Positions 56,999 through 64,000 of a stretch of 64,000 nt of DNA are shown one piece after another. Numbering within the stretch: the first letter of the stretch is position 1; each line of letters begins with the position of its first letter. Origin of the DNA: Halomonas sp. GD1P12 (GTDB lineage Bacteria; Pseudomonadota; Gammaproteobacteria; Pseudomonadales; Halomonadaceae); assembly GCF_025725645.1 (NCBI RefSeq), contig NZ_CP107007.1, positions 2,418,001-2,482,000 on the forward strand, written 5' to 3'. Position numbers and translations under genes: made by a program. A model generated the notes under the pieces. The model had not been told where the DNA came from, made no database searches, and saw nothing but the letters and a program-made list of their open reading frames with translations.

Positions 56999-57517
56999 AT
57001 GCCGATTCGTCGCGCGCTGATTACCGCTTTACTCCCCCTGATGGCGGTCACCGCCGCTTCAACGGTTCAGGCGCAACAGAGCGCCCCGAACGTCGACACC
57101 CAACGCTTTCAGGATTGGGAAGTGCGCTGCCCCGCCGGCAACACCGGCCAGCAAAGCTGCACCATGAACCAGATCGTCAACAATCCGGACAGCAACGAGC
57201 CGCTGATGCGCGCCATGGTGGGCTACCCGCCCCAGGCCCAGGGCATGGCGGTCATGGCCTTCGTCATGCCGCTGGGCGTCAACCTGGCGCCGGGCATGCA
57301 GCTTCAGGTCGATAGCAACGAGCCGGTGGGCTTTCCCTACCAGTTCTGCCAGGAGCAGGGTTGCCGGGCGGATCTGCCGCTGGAAGCAAGCCTTCTGCAG
57401 CAGCTTCGCGGCGGCTCTACCGCGACCGTCAGCGCCATCGCACCGGACGGCCAGCGTCTGGATCTGAATCTGTCGCTCATGGGCTTTACCAGCGCGAGCC
57501 AGCAAATCTCGCCCTGA
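56999..57517 (+). CDS. IalB-family (invasion-associated locus B-like) secreted protein
   Basis: A 172-residue protein with a signal peptide (RRALITALLPLMAVTAAS, cut after VQA). The mature part has FQDWEVRCPAGNTGQQSCTMNQ, MAFVMPLGVNLAPGMQLQVD and PYQFCQEQGCRADLP, with four Cys that can pair in the periplasm. This matches the IalB family, a common periplasmic domain of unknown role outside Bartonella. The start at 56999 has GGAG ten bases upstream. The frame is open to 56774, but the signal peptide fixes the start. Confidence 0.8.
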   Translation: MPIRRALITALLPLMAVTAASTVQAQQSAPNVDTQRFQDWEVRCPAGNTGQQSCTMNQIVNNPDSNEPLMRAMVGYPPQAQGMAVMAFVMPLGVNLAPGMQLQVDSNEPVGFPYQFCQEQGCRADLPLEASLLQQLRGGSTATVSAIAPDGQRLDLNLSLMGFTSASQQISP

Positions 57518-57569
57518 TCCCGCCTTGCCTGCACCGCGCGCCGCACTCTCACGTGCGGCGCGCGCGTTT

Positions 57570-58619
57570 CTAGCGTGAGCCCATTGCCTCACTAACGTCG
57601 GCCAGAAGCTGGTCCAGAAGCTCGACGGTGGTATTCCAGGCGCACACAAAGCGCGCCCCGCCGGCGCCGATGAAGGTATAGAACGTCCAGCCGCGGGCTC
57701 TTAATGTCTCGACCACGTGGGCGGGAAGCTCGACGAACACGCTGTTGGCCTGGGTGGGAAACATCAACGATACGTCTGGAAGCTGCTGCAAGCCCTCCGA
57801 GAGATAGCGCGCCATGGCGTTGGCGTGCTGGGCGTTGGTCAGCCAGGCGCCGCTTTCCAAGAGCCCAAGCCAGGGGGCGGAGACGTAGCGCATCTTGGAG
57901 GCGAGCTGGCCGGCCTGCTTGCAGCGATAGGAGAAGTCTTCAGCGAGTTCGCGGTTGAAGAACAAAATCGCCTCGCCGAAGGCCAGCCCGTTTTTGGTGC
58001 CGGAAAAGCAGAGCGCGTCCACGCCGACCTGCCAGGTCAGCTCCGCGGGGCTTGCACCCAGGCTTGCACAGGCGTTGGCAAAGCGCGCACCGTCCATGTG
58101 CAGGCGAAGATCATACTTGTCCGCTACCGCGCGAATGGCCAACAGCTCCTCGCGCGAATACACCGTACCTACCTCGGTGGCCTGGGTGAGCGAGACGACC
58201 TTGGGCTTGGGGTAATGAATATCGGAACGTTTGGTGACCAGCGCCTCGATGCCTTCCGGGGTGAGCTTGCCGTTGGCGCCGGGCGAGGTCAAAAGCTTGG
58301 CGCCGTTGGAGAAAAACTCCGGGCCGCCGCACTCGTCGGTTTCGATATGGGCGAGCTCGTGACAGATCACGCTATGGTAGCTGCGCCCCATGGCGGAAAG
58401 CGCCAGCGAATTGGCGGCGGTTCCGTTGAACACGAAGAACACGTCGCAGTCGAAATCGAACATTTCGCGAAAGCGGTCCGCCGCGCGCGCGGTCCAGGTG
58501 TCGTTGCCGTAGGCCAGATCGTCACTATCGTTGGCCTTCATCAGGTACTGCATCGCTTCCGGGCAGATACCCGAGGTGTTGTCGCTGGCGAGAAACCGGG
58601 GGGTGCACTCCGAGGGCAT
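57570..58619 (-). CDS. ltaE: Low-specificity L-threonine aldolase
   Basis: A 349-residue PLP enzyme that cleaves L-threonine to glycine and acetaldehyde. Seen are FLASDNTSGICPEAM, the cofactor-binding FVFNGTAANSLAL, LHMDGARFANA, and the Schiff-base Lys in CFSGTKNGLAFGEA. I chose ATG 58619, with AAGGA upstream; the open frame to 58727 lacks homology. Confidence 0.9.
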   Translation of the reverse strand: MPSECTPRFLASDNTSGICPEAMQYLMKANDSDDLAYGNDTWTARAADRFREMFDFDCDVFFVFNGTAANSLALSAMGRSYHSVICHELAHIETDECGGPEFFSNGAKLLTSPGANGKLTPEGIEALVTKRSDIHYPKPKVVSLTQATEVGTVYSREELLAIRAVADKYDLRLHMDGARFANACASLGASPAELTWQVGVDALCFSGTKNGLAFGEAILFFNRELAEDFSYRCKQAGQLASKMRYVSAPWLGLLESGAWLTNAQHANAMARYLSEGLQQLPDVSLMFPTQANSVFVELPAHVVETLRARGWTFYTFIGAGGARFVCAWNTTVELLDQLLADVSEAMGSR

Positions 58620-58785
58620 GGCGGTTGGGTCCTTATGCTGACGGACGCGGGGCGAGCTGGGTGCCACTCGCCCCGCGCCGGATGCGTTACGAAAGCGCCC
58701 GCAGCGGGGGATATGCGCCGCGGGCAAGAGCGTCTCAGTCTAACGCTAATTCGATACAGGCGTCACACGGGCTCTAAACGCCCGC

Positions 58786-60810
58786 CTAAAGCGTCGCCGC
58801 CAGGCGCATGCCTTGGTCGATCGCCCGCTTGGCATCGAGCTCGGAGGCCTCATCGGCGCCGCCGATCACGTACACCTCGCCCCCGGCGCTTTCAAGCGGT
58901 GTGACGAGATCGCGCACCGACTCCTGCCCGGCGCAGACCACGATGCTGTCCACTTTCAGCACCTGTTCTTCGCCGTTTTGGCGAATATGCAGCCCTTCAT
59001 CGTCGATACGCAGATACTCGCAGCCAACGAGAGTTTTCACCCCACGCGCCTTGAGTGCGGCGCGGTGCACCCAGCCGGTAGTCTTGCCAAGGCCCTTGCC
59101 GGGCTTCGAGCGTTTACGCTGAAGCATGGTGATACGCCGGACCGGCACCGGCGGGTTGGGTGCCGTGAGCCCGCCGCGCTCGCCGACCGCCAGGTCCACA
59201 CCCCACTCCTGGCACCAAACGTCTACATCGAGCGCTGGGTGCCCGACGTGGGACAGAAGCTCGGAGACATCGAAGCCGATGCCGCCGGCGCCAATCACCG
59301 CCACCTCGGGCCCGACCAGGTCCGGGTGCTCGATCGCATCGGCGTAGCTCAGCACGCTCGAATGATCTGCGCCGGGAAGCTCCAGCGTGCGCGGCGTCAC
59401 GCCGGTGGCAATCACCACCACGTCGAAATCGGTAAGCGCCTCGGCGGTGGCCTCGACGTTCAGGCGCACCTCCACGGCGTATTTATCCAGCATGACGTGG
59501 AAATAGCGCAGCGTTTCATCGAACTCCTCCTTGCCGGGAATCCTGCGCGCGTAGTTGAACTGCCCGCCAAGCTCGCCCCGGCGCTCGAACAGCGTCACCG
59601 CGTGGCCACGGCCGGCCGCCGCCACCGCCGTGGCAAGCCCCGCCGGGCCGCCGCCGACCACCGCCACGCGTCGGGAGGTGTCGGCGGGCGCGAGGCTGAA
59701 CTCTGTTTCGTGGCACGCCCGCGGGTTGACCAGACACGACGTCAGCTTGCCGGCGAAGGTGTGATCCAGACACGCCTGGTTGCAGGCGATGCAGGTATTG
59801 ATCTCATCGCTCGCGCCCCGGGCGGCCTTTTGCACCCAAGCCGGGTCGGCGAGAAACGGGCGCGCCATCGAGACCATGTCGGCATGGCCCTCGGCCAGCA
59901 CGCGCTCGGCCACTTCCGGCATGTTGATGCGGTTGGTGGTGATCAGCGGAATCGAAACCGCCGAGCGGATCCGCCGGGTCACCTCGGTGAAGGCGGCGCG
60001 CGGCACGCTGGTGACGATGGTGGGTACGCGCGCCTCATGCCAGCCGATGCCGGTGTTGATCACATCGGCCCCGGCCGCCTCGATCGCCTGGCCAAGTGCG
60101 ACGACCTCCTCCCAGCTGCTGCCCTCTTCGACCAGGTCGATCATGGAAAGCCGGAAGATGAGTAGAAAGCGCTCGCCCACCGCCTCGCGAATGCGCGTTA
60201 CGATCTCCACCGGAAAGCGGATGCGCGCCTGAAAATCCCCGCCCCACTCGTCATCGCGCTGATTGGTGCGCCGGCAGATGAACTGATTGATCAGATACCC
60301 TTCCGAGCCCATCACCTCGACGCCGTCATAGCCCGCTTGTTGCGCGAGCCGTGCGCAGCGCACGTAGTCGTCGATCTGCTGCTCGACCTCGTGGGTCTCC
60401 AGCGCTCTTGGAGCGTGCGGGTTGATCGGCGCCTGCAGCGCCGAGGGCGCGACCAGCGCGGGCGAGTAGGCGTAGCGCCCGGCGTGCAGAATCTGCATGC
60501 ACAGATGCCCGCCCTCGGCGTGCACGGCCTCTACCACCTGGCGATGCTCAGAAAGCTGCGCCTCGTCGGTCAGAGCACTGGCGCCTTCGAACACCGCACC
60601 TTCCGGGTTGGGCGCGATGCCGCCGGTCACGATCAGGCTCACCCCGGCCCTCGCCCGCTCGGCGTAGAACGCCGCCAACCGGGCGAAGCCGCCGCGGATC
60701 TCCTCGAGATTGGTGTGCATCGAGCCCATCAGCACGCGGTTGGGTAGCGTCAAGGGGCCAAGCGTTATGGGCGTGAACAGGTGCGGATAGGCGGACGGCT
60801 TTGTCATCAC
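58786..60810 (-). CDS. fadH: NADPH-dependent 2,4-dienoyl-CoA reductase
   Basis: A 674-residue flavoenzyme for beta-oxidation of unsaturated fatty acids. It has an N-terminal OYE-type FMN barrel (HLFTPITLGPLTLPNRVLMGSMHT, VMGSEGYLINQF), four Cys for a [4Fe-4S] cluster (CIACNQACLD and SCLVNPRAC), and a C-terminal FAD/NAD part (VAVVGGGPAGLATAVAAAGRG, VAVIGAGGIGFDVSELL). Length and domain order are those of E. coli FadH. It is divergent from the transporter gene that follows. Confidence 0.94.
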   Translation of the reverse strand: MMTKPSAYPHLFTPITLGPLTLPNRVLMGSMHTNLEEIRGGFARLAAFYAERARAGVSLIVTGGIAPNPEGAVFEGASALTDEAQLSEHRQVVEAVHAEGGHLCMQILHAGRYAYSPALVAPSALQAPINPHAPRALETHEVEQQIDDYVRCARLAQQAGYDGVEVMGSEGYLINQFICRRTNQRDDEWGGDFQARIRFPVEIVTRIREAVGERFLLIFRLSMIDLVEEGSSWEEVVALGQAIEAAGADVINTGIGWHEARVPTIVTSVPRAAFTEVTRRIRSAVSIPLITTNRINMPEVAERVLAEGHADMVSMARPFLADPAWVQKAARGASDEINTCIACNQACLDHTFAGKLTSCLVNPRACHETEFSLAPADTSRRVAVVGGGPAGLATAVAAAGRGHAVTLFERRGELGGQFNYARRIPGKEEFDETLRYFHVMLDKYAVEVRLNVEATAEALTDFDVVVIATGVTPRTLELPGADHSSVLSYADAIEHPDLVGPEVAVIGAGGIGFDVSELLSHVGHPALDVDVWCQEWGVDLAVGERGGLTAPNPPVPVRRITMLQRKRSKPGKGLGKTTGWVHRAALKARGVKTLVGCEYLRIDDEGLHIRQNGEEQVLKVDSIVVCAGQESVRDLVTPLESAGGEVYVIGGADEASELDAKRAIDQGMRLAATL

Positions 60811-61043
60811 GGTCTCTCGGCGTTGCTGGAATCGTTATTGGAATCGTTGCTGACATCGTCGTTGAAATCGTAGCGAGGGATTTTGCTGCGCCTTTCAAGC
60901 GATATTCAAACAAGCGTATGACATTGGCCGGCCGCCGTACAGCGCCAGCGCCCGGTGGCGGCGCAAGGGGTTTGGTTTTACACCCCCTTGCCCACACGCT
61001 AAAAGCGCGTCACATTAACCGGCTAACGAACAAGGAACCCGCT

Positions 61044-61958
61044 ATGCCGTTGATTTACTTCCTCGCCCCGCTGGCCACGGTGTTGATCTGGTCGGGCAAC
61101 ATGACCATCAACCAGCTCACCGTTGGCACCATCGCGCCGAGCAGCATCGCCTTTTTGCGCTGGTTTCTGGCGCTTTTGGTGATGACGCCGCTGGTGCTAC
61201 CGGCCACGCTCAAGCACCTGCCGGAAATTCGTCGCCACTGGCCGAAACTGGCAACGCTCGGGCTACTCGGCATGGGGCTTTGGCAGGGCCTTGGCTACGT
61301 GGCGGCGGAAACCACCACCGCCACCAACATGGGGATTCTCGCCGCCATGGTGCCGCTTTTGACGGTGCTTTTGAGCGCGCTGATTCTGCGCGAGCCGCCC
61401 ACGCTTGGCGGGGTGATCGGCGGGCTGTTGGCGTTTGTCGGCGTGAGCATTCTGCTCGGCCAGGGCAACCCGCTGTCGCTTTTGAAGCTCGAGGTCGCCT
61501 TTGGCGACGCGCTGATGGTGATCGCCGCGATCTGCTACGCCCTTTACGGGGTGATGCTCAAGCGCTGGCAGATGAACCTGCCCCCCTGGGTGATGCTTTA
61601 CGCTCAGGTCTGCTTTGCGGTGCTGTTCTTGCTGCCGCCCTATCTTCTGGGGCCGATGACGCCGATCGACGGTCAGAACGTCTGGCTGATTCTCTACGCC
61701 GGCATTCCCGCCTCGATCATCACCACCTTTTTATGGATGCGCGCGGTACGCCAGATCGGCGCCAACCAGGCGAGCATCTTCATCAACCTGATGCCGCTTT
61801 TCAGCGCGCTGATCGCCATGGCGTTTCTGGGCGAGCGGATTGCAGGCTTTCACCTGTACGGCGGTCTACTGATTCTGGCCGGGGTGATCATGGCGCAGAC
61901 GCTCACTCGCCCGCTGGTGGGTATGGCCGGCAAAAAGGCCCGCAGCGCGCAGCAGTGA
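61044..61958 (+). CDS. EamA/DMT-family membrane transporter
   Basis: A 304-residue protein with ten hydrophobic helices in two EamA repeats (ATVLIWSGNMTINQLTVG at the start, SIFINLMPLFSALIAMAFLGERI near the end). It is distinct from the EamA protein at 17-18 kb. AAGGA precedes ATG 61044; the frame is open to 60801 through the spacer. Substrate unknown. Confidence 0.85.
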   Translation: MPLIYFLAPLATVLIWSGNMTINQLTVGTIAPSSIAFLRWFLALLVMTPLVLPATLKHLPEIRRHWPKLATLGLLGMGLWQGLGYVAAETTTATNMGILAAMVPLLTVLLSALILREPPTLGGVIGGLLAFVGVSILLGQGNPLSLLKLEVAFGDALMVIAAICYALYGVMLKRWQMNLPPWVMLYAQVCFAVLFLLPPYLLGPMTPIDGQNVWLILYAGIPASIITTFLWMRAVRQIGANQASIFINLMPLFSALIAMAFLGERIAGFHLYGGLLILAGVIMAQTLTRPLVGMAGKKARSAQQ

Positions 61959-62011
61959 TACACTAGTCACACTCTTTTCCACGTCTTTATCAACGGTGGG
62001 TACCCACGACT

Positions 62012-63580
62012 ATGTCCCTTGAAGAGCTGCATCTCAATCTTCGCAACCTGACGAGCGACGACTACGACCAGCTGAAAACGCTGATGGACGCGGTTTATCA
62101 CGATATCGGCGGCGCCTGGCCCAAGCACACCATCGACAAGCTGATCCAGGCCTTCCCCGACGGTCAGATCGCCATCGAGGACGACGGCGTGCTGGTGGGC
62201 GTGGCGCTTACCGTTCAGGTAGATTACGACGAATTCTCCAACCCCCACCGCTACGACGATTTGATCGGCCATCGCGAAGTCATCCTCAACGATGAGGAAG
62301 GTGACGCGATGTACGGCCTCGACGTGCTGATTCATCCGGATTATCGCGGCTACCGGCTGGGCCGGCGCCTTTACGAGGCGCGCAAGGAGCTCTGCCGCTC
62401 GCACAACCTGCGCGCGATTCTCGCCGGCGGGCGCATTCCGGAGTATCACCAGTACGCCGACGAGCTGACGCCGGCTCAGTACATCGACAAGGTCTCGCGC
62501 AAGGAGATCTACGACCCGATCCTGTCGTTCCAGCTGGCCAACGACTTTCAGGTCAAGCGGCTTTTGCGTAAGTACCTGCCGGAGGACGCCCAGTCCCGCG
62601 GCTACGCGACGCTCTTGGAGTGGAACAACATTCTGTTCGAGCCCGCCGACAGCGTGCTCGATACCCGCCCCACCCAGGTACGCGTCGGCGCGGTGCAGTG
62701 GCAGATGCGTGAGTTCTCCTCGGTGGAAGCCGCCCTTCAGCAGATCGAGTACTTCGTCGATGCGCTGTCGGATTACCAGAGCGACTTTGCCGTCTTCCCG
62801 GAGCTTTTCAACGCGCCGCTGATGGGCCTACAGGACCGCGCCGCCCAGCAGGATCAGATGGCCGCGGTGCGTTTTCTGGCCGGCTTCACCGAGCGCTTCA
62901 AAAGCGAGCTTTCCCGCATGGCGGTGTCTTACAACATCAATATCGTTGGCGGGTCGATGATCGAGGCGGGCGCGGACGACCGTCTCTATAACGTCGCCTA
63001 CCTTTTCCACCGCGACGGTGAGATCGAAAAGCAGGCGAAGCTGCACATCACCCCGCAAGAGCGCCGCGACTGGGTGATCGAAGGCGGCGATGACCTGCAG
63101 GTGTTCGACACCGACGCCGGGCGCGTGGGCATTCTGATCTGCTACGACGTCGAGTTCCCGGAGCTTGGCCGGCTGCTCGCCGATCAGGACATGGACATTC
63201 TGTTCGTGCCGTTCTGGACCGATACCAAGAACGGCTACCTGCGCGTGCGTCACTGCGGCCAGGCCCGAGCGATCGAGAACGAATGCTACGTGGTGCTGTG
63301 CGGGAGTGTGGGCAACCTGCCATCGATCGAGAATCTCGACATCCAGTACGCCCAGTCAGCGGTGTTCACGCCCTCGGACTTCGCCTTTCCTCACGATGCA
63401 GTGCTGGCGGAAACCACGCCCAACACCGAGATGATCTTCTTCTCGGATCTGGATTTGACGCGGCTCACGGTGGTGCGCGCCGAAGGCTCGGTGACCAACC
63501 TCAAGGACCGCCGCAAGGATCTGTTCGACCTGCGCTGGCGCGACTGGTCCTGGAAGTCCGGCGCCAATCTGGACGACTGA
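62012..63580 (+). CDS. GNAT acetyltransferase / carbon-nitrogen hydrolase fusion
   Basis: A 522-residue two-domain protein. Residues 1-~200 are a GNAT fold with GLDVLIHPDYRGYRLGRRLYEARKELC, the acetyl-CoA loop. Residues ~222-510 are a nitrilase-superfamily domain with all three catalytic residues: Glu in FAVFPELFN, Lys in AKLHITPQE and Cys in GILICYDVEFPE. The fusion is known in many bacteria, but its substrate is not settled. A strong terminator follows. Confidence 0.9.
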   Translation: MSLEELHLNLRNLTSDDYDQLKTLMDAVYHDIGGAWPKHTIDKLIQAFPDGQIAIEDDGVLVGVALTVQVDYDEFSNPHRYDDLIGHREVILNDEEGDAMYGLDVLIHPDYRGYRLGRRLYEARKELCRSHNLRAILAGGRIPEYHQYADELTPAQYIDKVSRKEIYDPILSFQLANDFQVKRLLRKYLPEDAQSRGYATLLEWNNILFEPADSVLDTRPTQVRVGAVQWQMREFSSVEAALQQIEYFVDALSDYQSDFAVFPELFNAPLMGLQDRAAQQDQMAAVRFLAGFTERFKSELSRMAVSYNINIVGGSMIEAGADDRLYNVAYLFHRDGEIEKQAKLHITPQERRDWVIEGGDDLQVFDTDAGRVGILICYDVEFPELGRLLADQDMDILFVPFWTDTKNGYLRVRHCGQARAIENECYVVLCGSVGNLPSIENLDIQYAQSAVFTPSDFAFPHDAVLAETTPNTEMIFFSDLDLTRLTVVRAEGSVTNLKDRRKDLFDLRWRDWSWKSGANLDD

Positions 63581-63617
63581 GGATTGGTCAATAGCGATTC
63601 GTGAATGGTGAATGAAA

Positions 63618-63645
63618 AACGCCGCCCGGTTGGGCGGCGTTTTTT
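63618..63645. terminator. Bidirectional rho-independent terminator
   Basis: The 10-bp arms AACGCCGCCC and GGGCGGCGTT enclose GGTT, with a T-run on the plus strand and an A-run before. It serves the fusion gene and the convergent alkyltransferase-like gene. Confidence 0.9.
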
Positions 63646-63667
63646 ATGGTGCGCTCAAGAGGTGCGA

Positions 63668-63970
63668 TCAAGGATTGTCCGGCCATACCAGATGACGCGG
63701 CACCCGCCCCTTTTCATCGAAGGCAACCCCTTCGGCGCGCAGCTTTTCATGCTGGCGGGCCGCACCGCCGTGATCGGCCAAGGCAAGGCTTGCCGAGATC
63801 ACCCGGTGCCAGGGCAGCTCGTGACCCTCGGGAAGATGGCGCATGGCGGAGCCGACCGAGCGCGCCGTGGCGCCTTCGGTCATTTTCGCAATACGCCCGT
63901 AGGTGGTCACTCGCCCTTCGGGAATCTGGGCCACGATGGTGTAGATCTGCTCAAGAAGCGCTGCACGCAT
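63668..63970 (-). CDS. Alkyltransferase-like protein (ATL)
   Basis: A 100-residue protein matching the DNA-binding domain of O6-alkylguanine transferases (IPEGRVTTYGRIAKMTEGATARSVGSAM). The catalytic PCHR motif reads PWHRVI, so the acceptor Cys is Trp. ATL proteins bind O6-alkylguanine without repairing it and hand the lesion to nucleotide-excision repair. The last 30 bp of the window hold no gene. Confidence 0.93.
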   Translation of the reverse strand: MRAALLEQIYTIVAQIPEGRVTTYGRIAKMTEGATARSVGSAMRHLPEGHELPWHRVISASLALADHGGAARQHEKLRAEGVAFDEKGRVPRHLVWPDNP

Positions 63971-64000
63971 GGACCACCCCGTCGTCGGTAAATCGTTTTA

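Overview
The window reads as chromosomal DNA of a halophilic gammaproteobacterium, most likely Halomonas or a close relative in the Halomonadaceae. The evidence is a high G+C content, gammaproteobacterial core gene orders (rpsF-rpsR-membrane protein-rplI-dnaB, rnr-rlmB, prkA-yeaH-spoVR), a complete seven-gene Mrp Na+/H+ antiporter operon, and acidic, repeat-rich secreted proteins. I see no insertion sequence, prophage, integrase or CRISPR array. Most of the window is well-ordered housekeeping DNA. The accessory part is the first 17 kb.

Region 1 (1-17 kb) is a Lap-type adhesion system. It holds the 3' end of a LapD-like degenerate EAL receptor, a small conserved protein, a 3295-residue RTX adhesin, a LuxR-type regulator, and a type I secretion system (LapC-like fusion protein, LapB-like ABC transporter, LapE-like TolC channel). 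The adhesin has a LapG-type cleavage site (T-A-A-G) in its N-terminal retention module. A stalk of roughly 640 Ser-Asp dipeptides follows, then six Ig-like repeats and a C-terminal RTX/T1SS signal. The stalk DNA has an 18-bp codon rhythm of the same form as the staphylococcal clumping-factor SD region, and it carries recent internal duplications. The LapG protease is not in the window and may lie to the left, beside lapD.

Region 2 (17-31 kb) is mixed. It has two transporters, a SelW-like redox protein, a short LOV blue-light receptor, ettA, a COQ7-family protein that has lost all four glutamate metal ligands, a HIT protein, prkB, a thioesterase, purD, phaR, rsmE, a retropepsin-like protein, a lytic transglycosylase and a DASH cryptochrome.

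Region 3 (31-41 kb) holds the mrpABCDEFG operon, hemH, and an iron-sulfur photolyase with a DCC-family partner. The LOV receptor, DASH cryptochrome and iron-sulfur photolyase may form a dispersed light response, and each is preceded by a TTATAC-containing inverted repeat.

Region 4 (41-50 kb) is information processing: dnaB, rplI, rpsR, rpsF, rlmB, rnr, and three near-identical tRNA-Leu(CAG) genes.

Region 5 (50-64 kb) carries a membrane-anchored nuclease, a stand-alone Lrp ligand-binding domain, a HiPIP, the prkA-yeaH-spoVR stress operon, an IalB-like secreted protein, threonine aldolase, 2,4-dienoyl-CoA reductase, an EamA transporter, a GNAT-nitrilase fusion and an alkyltransferase-like DNA repair protein.
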